Shown piece by piece: positions 56,434 through 64,000 of a stretch of DNA of 64,000 nt. Both the position numbers and the translations under genes were made by a program. The notes below the pieces were generated by a model. That model made no database searches. It was not told the origin of the DNA and saw only the letters and a program-made list of their open reading frames with translations. The stretch covers positions 143,439 to 207,438 of the forward strand of contig NMRB01000022.1 of assembly GCA_002633025.1 (NCBI GenBank), read 5' to 3'. Numbering within the stretch: the first letter of the stretch is position 1; every line of letters starts with the position of its first letter. This stretch comes from Notospermus geniculatus. Lineage: Eukaryota; Nemertea; Pilidiophora; Heteronemertea; Lineidae.

Positions 56434-58308
56434 TTAGTACTTTTCTGCCGTTGCTTCGTCATATGTTGGAGGTGGCGCACTAGAATTCCTGTAAAAAGAG
56501 AAGAACGCCATTCTAATATTCATCACACTTTATAGTGAGAGACGAGTGTTGCTATTCATTTTGTCAGTGTAGTTTCTCAAACACCAGCCGTCCATGTTGC
56601 TGAAGGTGCTGCACAGAACTATCTCAAGCCATACATATACTGAGTGTGTTCTTTTAAACAACTTCTCCAACTTCTGGGGCTTTTGAATTGAGCAGACACT
56701 TCTGGTAGCTCGACTTGAAAGTGCTAGCCTGAAGAAAACCCCAGTTGGGCTCAAAAATTTGCGAAATTTCTGGTGGACGACCCCTTTTTATTACAGTGGA
56801 ACCTCCCTTAACGGACACCTCTGCCAGGAGGACACCTCTCTATTAAGGACACCAAAGTTCAGTCCCAAACTGCTCATTTCTATTCATTTTGACCTCTATA
56901 ATCAGGACACCTCTCAATTAAGGACAGCATTTGTCAGTCCCAGAGGTGTCCTTAATAGAGAGGTTCCACTGTATATCATTGTATTGATCATGTAACTTAC
57001 TCTGTTTGACCCTCTTGTGTTGGTGCAGTAGGCTGTGGATATGCCGTGGGTGGTGCAGTATCAAAGCCACCCACTCCAGGTTGTGGATACTGTACACTGA
57101 AGTTTGCATTATATCCTTGAGGAGGTGCACCACCCGCAGGTGGCTGACCGTACGGTACAGGCTGGGCAACGGCATAAGGTACTGGTTGACCATATGGAGC
57201 AGGCTGAGTACCATAAGGAGCTGGCTGAGCACCTGTTGGTACTGCACCAGCAACGACAGCTGTTCCTGCAGGACCTGTCACAACAGTCCCACCAGGAGGT
57301 GCCTATAAAAAAGAATTCGAAAATCTTACAGAGCAGGTTTAATTGTAACCTATACATGCAATAAAATGTGTCCCAACAGTACATGTAGTTCTCAGTCTTT
57401 AAAGCTACATGTAATGTGAATAAAAAGATGTTAGATGATGGAGAATAGCAGAGTAGGCCTACATAAATGTAAGTAACATCTAGCATGCCACAAGGCAAGG
57501 CTTTGTCCTTGGTACATGTCATTGGCACTATGTTCCCCTGCACCAGAATGACAAAGTCATGATAACAGACAGAATCATGATTTAGTTCCTCTCTGCTACA
57601 AACTGCTGGAGTGTTGTTGATGAATCAGGTGAACTGACACGTGAAATACTCACTTCTGCATCGGCTGCCTGCTGTGTTTTCATTTTCTTACACATGATCA
57701 CAATCAAAATTATGCCAATTAGTACAAGAACCGCACCAATGCACAGAAGGATCGGTCCAATGATCATCTCCACCCTGAAATATACAGCAATTTCAAAAAT
57801 AATGTTTTCCAGATACGTTTTCTGAATACAAACAGACACCAACGTCATACATTTTACTTAGCCATACTGCAATTAGACTGTCATCAATTTAATGTTTATT
57901 TTGGCTAAAATTATGAATGTACATTATGCATAGATGTGGGTTTGGATGATAAGCAATGAGTACCATGGGCAACCCTTGTCCATGCTGCCACTAACTGCTG
58001 ACTGCGATAGATGATGTATGTACTTACCCTCCTGAAAAAGGACCAGAACTACCAATCCCAGTCAACACTGCACCAGGGAAAAAATGGAATACCCCGATTA
58101 TAATCATAATCACTCCACATATGCATCCTCCACCAGCTCCTGCTATGCGATTACCACTGCGGTAATTCCCGACACGAACAGCGCCAACAGTCCATCCATG
58201 GTGGTATGTTCTGTGATGGTGGTGCATGCCACCACGATGGTGGTGGTGGTGCATGCCGATGGCACGATGGTGGCGGTGGTGATGTCTTGCCCTGCCATGC
58301 CTTACCAT
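56434..58308 (-). CDS. Two-pass membrane protein with His-rich N-terminus and PPxY tail (4 exons)
   Basis: Exons on the minus strand are 58308-58028, 57774-57654, 57302-57001 and 56488-56434, totalling 759 nt (252 aa plus TAA). Donors are AGG|GTAAGT, GAA|GTGAGT and AGA|GTAAGT; acceptors TTTCAG, TTTTATAG and TTTTTACAG; phases 2, 0, 2 all agree. Residues 1-37 hold HHHHH/HHHH runs. Helix 1 is about 62-82 (CICGVIMIIIGVFHFF) and helix 2 about 98-122 (IIGPILLCIGAVLVLIGIIL). Residues 135-235 are Pro/Gly/Tyr/Gln-rich with PAPYG-type repeats. PPTY at 241-244 fits a WW-domain ligand, so adaptor or ubiquitin-ligase (NEDD4-type) binding is plausible for a cytosolic tail. I do not recognise the family; the GP-containing second helix only loosely recalls TMEM200/PIRT-type proteins. 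Confidence 0.8.
56792..56973. mobile_element. TA-flanked MITE in intron 3 (CAGTGGAACCTC ends), pogo/Tigger-like
   Basis: TA at 56792-56793 and 56972-56973 flank CAGTGGAACCTC...GAGGTTCCACTG (56794-56971, 178 bp). Inner repeats are GGACACCTCTCTATTAAGGACA and its inverse. CAGTG ends with a TA duplication are typical of the pogo/Tigger branch of Tc1/mariner. It ends 27 bp from the exon 3 donor at 57000. Confidence 0.85.
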
Positions 58309-58340
58309 CGTGACGTAGCTCAGATAAACCTAGGCCTAAG

Positions 58341-58342
58341 TC
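58341..58342 (-). promoter_or_regulatory. Candidate 3' splice site before the start-codon exon
   Basis: On the minus strand CTACCTTTTATTTCAG precedes ACTTAGGCC, 33 bp upstream of the ATG at 58308. It implies that the first coding exon begins at 58341 and that a leader exon lies further upstream, towards the promoter-like block at 59.5-59.75 kb. The leader exon itself was not identified. Confidence 0.5.
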
Positions 58343-59509
58343 TGAAATAAAAGGTAGAGTTGTGAGGTATTATCAGGCTGAGGAATGTAATTCTGTGATC
58401 CATAATGTCCAAAGTGAGGCCTTGTCTTCTGAGGCAAGCAAAAAACTGCTTGACTGAGAACAATAGAGTTTTCTATTGTTCTGGAGGACCTAGTGGCCAA
58501 TTCTGGAACTGAGATCAATGACAATGATGAAATGGCATTTGATTTTATGATATAAGTGAAGTTTATTGGCAAATATTTTGTCAATGTGTTTTGTGTGGTT
58601 TTATTTTTGTCAAAAATGGTACAATTGGGCACTTATCTCTAAAAATATTTTTTTTGTGAAAGGGCTGGCAAAAATAAAGGGTTGTTACAAGTTCGGCATA
58701 ACTCTGAATCTACTGTTTCAATTTGCTTGACACTTGCAAAGATGATGCTTTGTACTGAATGACACAAAAACAACTGCATCGCTCTTTACTAATTAGGGAG
58801 ACAATGCCAGATTTCAGAGGCCTAGAAAGATGAGGAATAGTCGTTATTTCTCCGCAGAATTTCAGCATGGGCCTGTGTCACGTAAAATGTTATTAGCTTG
58901 TGAATGTGTGATATGAGCGAATTATTTTTTCACTATCAAAAACAATGGCATGAAACTTTGATATGGGCGTACACATGGATTTACAGCTTATGTTAGTTCA
59001 TTCTAAATAGGTATAAAGAGGAAGGGCCTAGCATTTGACGAATGGTTGTTACCAGTTGTTACCGCTTGGTGTCAGCAGCGCACAGGAGGACCTCACAGCT
59101 CATTAAAATTGAGAATAATTTCCACTTCAAATGGTCGTGGCCTATACGCCCATCATCACGGTTAGTAAGCCCACACGACTGTTACGAGTAATGCATTTCA
59201 ACGCAATGATTTAACTGGGTCAACTTGACGTGCCATCTTACGGTGATCCCAACGGCGCAACGTCATTCGCCAGTTCACCACGATCACGCATCTGTTCACG
59301 TGGACAGCTTGTGGAAGTAGCCAGCTGACCAATCATCGGGCGCCGATACTTGCTGACCTGGGAACACTGATTACTAATTCATTTGTGCACAGTTTGAACC
59401 AATCAGAGCACAAGATGATTCATTATGATCAGATCCCGCAGCCTACATTCATGATTTTTCGTGAACGGCGATGGTTTTAACACCGATGGGCCTAGAAGTG
59501 AGGGTGTCA
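58343..59509. other. Probable first intron or upstream region of the minus-strand gene
   Basis: AT-rich to 58.9 kb, then a more CpG-containing stretch. No repeat and no supported frame. Confidence 0.35.
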
Positions 59510-59742
59510 TTTTCCCGCCAAAATTAGTGCGCCGTGGCGACCAACGTGACCAAAATACTCAGTTTATGTGTGTTTGATCAACAAAATCGGAGTCAAGGTA
59601 TTTAGATCAAAGTAAATATTCGATAATAGTCAGTTTATATATTTTGAAAAACATAGATAAGGTGTTGAAAACTTGGCGCCCGAGTCGCAAATTGCACTGT
59701 TTGCACTAATTTGCATAAATTAGCGCAAGCCAAGATGGCGGC
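59510..59742. promoter_or_regulatory. Promoter-like block with E2F and YY1 motifs
   Basis: TTTTCCCGCCAAAA (59510-59523) is a textbook E2F site. CAAGATGGCGGC (59731-59742) is the YY1 motif that often overlaps start codons just downstream of initiation in animal genes. CpG density is higher than in surrounding DNA. It could serve the minus-strand gene at 58.3 kb, a plus-strand transcript starting near 59.7 kb, or both. There is no TATA box. Confidence 0.45.
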
Positions 59743-59873
59743 ACATGAAATGTGGAACGGATCGTACGGCCAGATCGATGACTCTATCCCGTCTAGTTCA
59801 CCTTAAAATGTTGCCGTGGATGGTGTTAAAATGATTAAAATGTTGTGTGAAATCATACAAATGGTATCAAAAG
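59735..59873 (+). pseudogene. Candidate first exon with an in-frame stop
   Basis: The ATG inside the YY1 motif starts MAAHEMWNGSYGQIDDSIPS and the frame runs 23 codons to TAA at 59804-59806. The same frame then continues open for a further 22 codons (NVAVDGVKMIKMLCEIIQMV...) to a strong donor AAAAG|GTATGTG after 59873. Either the exon is a 5' leader with a short upstream frame, or it is a coding exon carrying a stop (allele, error or decay). No downstream exon was recognised before the window ends. Confidence 0.28.
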
Positions 59874-60660
59874 GTATGTGTAAGCGCATCTTGCACCTAA
59901 TATCGCTCTGTTTTATGCCGGGTCCGAGTTCGAACAATGCGATCGGTGTTTTCTCACAGCCACGACGCCGTGACCTAGATCACGTCGTTATGCAAATGAG
60001 TGTGAATGTATCACAATGTAGCAATTTGCTAGAATGCGTGGCTGTAACAGTCGTGCCCAGAGAGAGGCAGGCAGGCTAGAGCAAAAGGCGCTAAAAATAA
60101 GTCGTCAATTCACAGACTCAGTAGTTCAAGGCTACGCCTCTATAGTGATCCACATGATCCACACACACACAGTCCCAGTGAATGGGGAGGCCTTGAATGT
60201 ATTGACTATACCGGTATCTATTGTAGCATGCACAGTTGACAGTGCACAGGTGCAGTGCATGCAGTGGCAGTGCAGTTCAGTTCAGTGAGTGAGCCAGCCA
60301 GCACATTCCAAAGCTTCTTTACTCTTTAGGCAATGCCTCCAGGCAGAACTAGAAATGGCCTAGTAACAAAATGAATACTAATGAATCAGTTTACTCAGAT
60401 CCTTTGACGGCAACAATAAGAAAACAACAATATTTCAGGCAAAGCTCCAGAGACAAAAATTCATGAAATTTCTAAAAATTTGTTTACACCTTGGCTTGTT
60501 GTTGTTGTCGCTTCGAGTAGAAGAGCGCACTTTTGATTCCAACTATTCCTCTGACTCCATCATCCATCCAGTAGGCCAGTTACAGGGTGGTCCAATAAAA
60601 TGTTCTCTAAGTTCCATTTCTTTTCTTTTTGGACGATATTGTCGAGAAAAATGTGCATGT
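59874..60660. other. No supported gene
   Basis: If the donor at 59874 is used, this is intron. A CAGTG-rich run (TGCAGTGCATGCAGTGGCAGTGCAG words) lies at 60249-60286. Confidence 0.35.
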
Positions 60661-60678
60661 GGGGGGGGGGGGCGGGGG
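60661..60678 (+). repeat. Poly-G tract
   Basis: Twelve G, one C, then five G. It could form a G-quadruplex or trouble sequencing, and it lies 30 bp before the palindromic element at 60702. Confidence 0.9.
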
Positions 60679-60701
60679 TAAATTTGGAGCTTAGTATGGA
60701 G

Positions 60702-60851
60702 GCTGGTGCCACAGGGACTTGACGCGTACGGGGTATGATGTTGTCAGCCCCCACAAACAATGCCCCGGCCCGAGAATTCTCGGGCCGGGGCATTGTTTGT
60801 GGGGGCTGACAACATCATACCCCGTACGCGTCAAGTCCCTGTGGCTGGTGC
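60702..60851. mobile_element. Perfect 134-bp palindromic element with 8-bp target duplication
   Basis: GCTGGTGC at 60702-60709 and 60844-60851 flanks a perfect palindrome (60710-60843) centred on GAATTC at 60774-60779. Its ends are CACAGGGACTTGACGCGTAC and the exact inverse. There is no loop and no mismatch between arms. The 8-bp duplication and CA-GGG ends suggest a hAT-type insertion; an element this perfect must be young or kept perfect. The identical starts of frames 60560-60793 (minus) and 60760-60954 (plus) follow from the palindrome. Confidence 0.92.
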
Positions 60852-61035
60852 AAGTATCTCATCACGAAGACTCCCCAATTTATTTTCCGTTTGCATGAAT
60901 AGGCCTATCTTGGAGGAATTCCTCCAATTAATCCATTGGATTGGGGTGGCATAAGAATTCTTAGCTGACTAAAAGAAAAGTATCCTCTATCATACACATA
61001 ATACATGTACATCTAGGCCTAGTCCATTACCACAA
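60852..61035. other. No feature recognised
   Basis: Short spacer, containing GGAGGAATTCCTCC (about 60914-60927), a small palindrome. Confidence 0.4.
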
Positions 61036-63480
61036 TTTATTCATTGAATGAAGAAGCAAGATAATTTAAATCGCGATACTGCACGCTTTATTTCACTTCA
61101 AGCTTTAAATATTAATAAACATGAAAACATGTACTAGCACTAGATACTTTAGCTTTACTGATAGTATTTACAAGTTGGAACTATATATACAAGATCGAAG
61201 TCAAGGCAAGTCCTGCACTGCACATAAAGTGAAGACTGAGCTTGGACAAAATTGATACCTTTGAGCATAGAGGAAGAAGGGTAATCACTGAGCTGCAAAC
61301 TAAATGAAAATGTCACTTTCAACTGTATTTCCAATCATAGAAATGATGTCATTCTAGAGTGGGCCAAAGGTGCCACGGCATCCATAACCAAAGCCAAATG
61401 GTCCATTATTTGTATACATGTAGGTCTATACTGCAATGAGCAGACAGTCTATATTGTACCATACTTTAATCAATACCAGCAGGTCGATGGATCTTTGCCC
61501 GGAGCTGCCACATTCATAATACAACATTATAAGTTGGTGGGAAAGAAACTTGAAAATTCTGCCAAGAGACAAATCCAATACGGTACCATTATCCTCCTTG
61601 ATCTTCACTAAAATATTGGCACTCGAGGCGCCATGTTGGTCACAAACTGTACATAACTCAAAATTCCATGTACAGGCACCATTTAATGACATGATTGGAG
61701 GCAGTTGAACTCAAGGTTAACTCCTGAGCTAACGACTAAGAGGCACTGATTGAATGGGAACAACAACCACCACAACAAAACAAGCGAACACGAATACACC
61801 ATAGAGACAACCTCAAAATGTAAAATACATGCACAACATAAACTTATTTACAATTACATTATCATACACTGTACACTATTCTTCGGAATTGAATCTCATT
61901 TTTAGCACCAATATACTACATGAACAAGAGAGTTTACTTTTTCAAGTTTTAAGGATGGTCCATTAATTAAAGCTTAGCATTAGATATTTTTGTTTTGTGA
62001 AGTGACAAACTGTTGGAAAATATCACAAAGTAAACTAACACCGTACTGTTTTATTATGTCAGGGTGAAAATTTTTCTCCATTGGTTCAGAAGTGACACTT
62101 GTTTTACATGAGATTAATGACAGAAATTTGGCTACTTGTCATTACCAGACTGAAAATAATACAAATTCCTTTATTTACTGTCCATCCACATCAAGTAATC
62201 TAGATGTATAACCCATCATCATACAGAGTGTGGGTCTTCAAAGTTGATGATACAATAGAACACACATCAACCATTTATATATCAGCATACTTTGTACATA
62301 TGTTCAGCTGCCCAAGATTAATAGCCTTCTCAAGGATCATTTTTCAGCAATACTGCTGTATACAATAGTTGGGTAATCAGAAGGTGGTGCCGTTAAATCT
62401 TTCATCAATAATCAATTCCTCACAGCGATACAAAAACAACATACATCATTATATTTGAAATAAAGTTAGTCCCTCAAAACCAGCTGCACCAAAGACTAAC
62501 AGGCATCACCTGTACATGTAATATAATCCACTTTACAAGTGTACCATTTATTCTTATGTAGTTACAAGTGTTCCATTCATTTTAGTATTTACTAAATAAA
62601 CTCCATGTGACAAAATCAAATGTTTCTAATAGTAACTGCATCAACAACCACCTTTCTTCGACCATGAGGTTTTGATTACATGAACATAACGCTGTTCAAG
62701 GTAGTAGTACCTTCATCTGTTGGACTGACTGATGCCAGTGAACAGCACTCAGACCTCAGAGACCTTAGTCAAGATAAATACACAAGACCCATGCTGTGTC
62801 ATTCAATAGACACATTCATACCACCCTAACCTAATTGTGACCATACTCGTTTAAACTTTATAAAAGGTATATCGAAAATAAATTAAGATCCTCATCAGCA
62901 TTATAAAACTGCTATACAAGTTATACCTTGTCTTACACTTTTGATTCCAATAATGGCTCAACATCTCATTCTGGGAGAAATACTGTTGCCAAGAACATAT
63001 ACACAGTGAGTATTGCTAGGAACATTATGGAAATATATTCTTCTGTTTGTGTCCCATCCATTCCTCTCCTGCACTGATCAGTGGTGTAGAGCTGTCATTC
63101 GTGAGAATTTAAAATGAGTTAGTTGAAAAGCAGCAGATTACAGCATTACCTTACAAACTGAGGCAGCATAGTTTATCGACTTTTGATTCAATTTATGGTA
63201 AAAAACTGAGTTCAGGGATGAAATGTTATGAAAAGCGTAGCCTCAATTGATGCAATAAACTGGATGAATATATGATTACACCTTTTTTATGACCTAGATT
63301 TCCCGAGATCATGCACCAACTCTCAACAGCAACCTCATTTTCCCCAGTTCTATGCCTCAAAAACCAAGCTTCCCCATTAAAAAGTGAGGAATGAATACTC
63401 TCTGCAGGAAGTGGTGAATTGATCTCATCACTCCACATGATATCTACCGGGTAGTCTTAATTCATCAAAGCTACATCAGC
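61036..63480 (-). other. Possible long 3' UTR of a minus-strand gene
   Basis: On the minus strand, AATAAA motifs occur at 61092-61087 and 61041-61036. The interval above them is uniformly AT-rich, without repeats, and looks like untranslated sequence. Minus frames at 61426-61692 and 63226-63438 are open, but I recognise neither. If a gene exists, its last coding exon may be the latter frame or lie outside the window. Confidence 0.25.
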
Positions 63481-63598
63481 TACGCGAAGTCATGCAAGTG
63501 TGATGTACAAATCAATCGGGAACGCGCACAACTGTTTATCCCGGTCGGCAATGTGAGCGGTTTACCGAAGACGCCAAAAACAGAGCAAAGAAATGCAA

Positions 63599-63606
63599 TG
63601 ACGTCA
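63599..63606. promoter_or_regulatory. Perfect CRE palindrome
   Basis: TGACGTCA, the CREB/ATF consensus, lies in a CpG-richer patch (63480-63660) that differs from the AT-rich surroundings. A promoter role is plausible but no transcript start is defined. Confidence 0.35.
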
Positions 63607-63671
63607 TGTTGCGATGTCCTTGATGGGGCGCAACACGGACGAGACGTCGGAAAAAAGGTACAACCACTCAC

Positions 63672-63724
63672 AGCGCCTCCCAGCAGCAGTAGTTCTGCAC
63701 GTTCCTCATTAGAACACAGCATTT
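63672..63724 (-). CDS. Candidate small exon, minus strand
   Basis: Minus-strand acceptor CATGTCCCTTCCAG precedes 63724 and donor GCT|GTGAGT follows 63672. The 53-nt exon reads AA then ATG and 16 more codons, MLCSNEERAELLLLGGA, ending on a codon boundary. Splice signals are good on both sides but the exon is short and the family unknown. The plus strand is also open across it (to 63741). Confidence 0.27.
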
Positions 63725-63741
63725 CTGGAAGGGACATGTAA

Positions 63742-64000
63742 TGTGTTATAAGAATATTCTGTTTTGATACATCTGAAGGCACCTTGAAGTAAATGTTATT
63801 TGAGACAGGGTCATTTGATCTCCACTTTTTGATTATAATAAATTTCTTACATTCTCCACTTTATACAAAAACATACAAAATTTGATACGTGTCAAAATAT
63901 AGTACATGTAGGGTATCAAAACTCCTTGCGACATGTTACATCAGGGCTCTCAATGACCCGAGGTCTCGGGTCAAATACGCACAAGGTGCATAGTCTGAAG
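63742..64000. other. No recognisable feature
   Basis: AT-rich end of the window with no frame, repeat or RNA gene noticed. Confidence 0.45.

Noticed and set aside
57006-57543. Plus- and minus-strand frames overlapping exon 3 of the membrane protein gene
   Set aside because: Shadow frames of the Pro-rich exon; their residues have no splice-phase support.
60560-60954. Two frames sharing an identical amino-terminal peptide
   Set aside because: Both lie across the perfect palindrome at 60710-60843.
1-64000. CRISPR arrays, prokaryotic operons, phage or plasmid genes, intact reverse transcriptase or transposase
   Set aside because: None found. Repeats are dispersed inverted elements rather than regularly spaced, and the longest frames do not match these families.

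Overview
The window looks like a piece of draft nuclear genome from a marine invertebrate, either a deuterostome or a lophotrochozoan. The evidence is mostly non-coding DNA, GT-AG introns with polypyrimidine acceptors, separate AATAAA signals, tRNA-headed SINEs, very many short inverted-repeat transposons, the recurrent words TAGGCCTAC and TACATGTACATGTA, and one unresolved base at 9076. There are no operons, Shine-Dalgarno sites or CRISPR arrays. I cannot name the species.

Two genes are well supported, and they converge at about 54.5 kb. The plus strand carries an apparently intronless class I SAM-dependent methyltransferase (52344-53174, 276 aa), with a TATA box upstream and a candidate poly(A) signal at 54452. 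The minus strand carries a four-exon gene (58308 down to 56434, 252 aa). It encodes a His-rich N-terminus, two membrane segments, a Pro/Tyr/Gly-rich tail and a PPxY motif, and its splice phases agree at all three junctions. Its candidate poly(A) signal is at 54575-54580. Promoter-like sequence with E2F and YY1 words lies at 59.5-59.75 kb.

Weaker gene traces are given separately: an exon with good splice sites at 9818-9961; a small open frame (11811-11996, minus) below a CCAAT/CRE-rich block; a membrane-spanning terminal exon candidate ending at 40611; an inverted duplication (39.7-40.2 kb and 45.5-46.0 kb) whose copies share a signal-peptide-like first exon and a second exon differing mainly at third codon positions; and candidate exons at 59735-59873 and 63672-63724.

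Most of the remaining sequence with visible structure is mobile DNA. From left to right it holds SINEs (1.2, 2.0 and 31.7 kb) and more than 30 foldback or MITE elements. Several carry diagnostic target duplications: TA (35.4, 51.7, 53.7 and 56.8 kb), TTA (34.3 kb), TTAA (23.8 and 55.5 kb), 8 bp (48.8 and 60.7 kb) and 9 bp (18.0 kb). Two places show nested insertions (34.2-34.6 and 35.4-35.65 kb). I found no intact transposase or reverse transcriptase, so these elements are non-autonomous here. No multi-gene system such as a biosynthetic or defence cluster is visible. The most distinctive content is the dense foldback-element landscape, the methyltransferase and the unassigned PPxY membrane protein.
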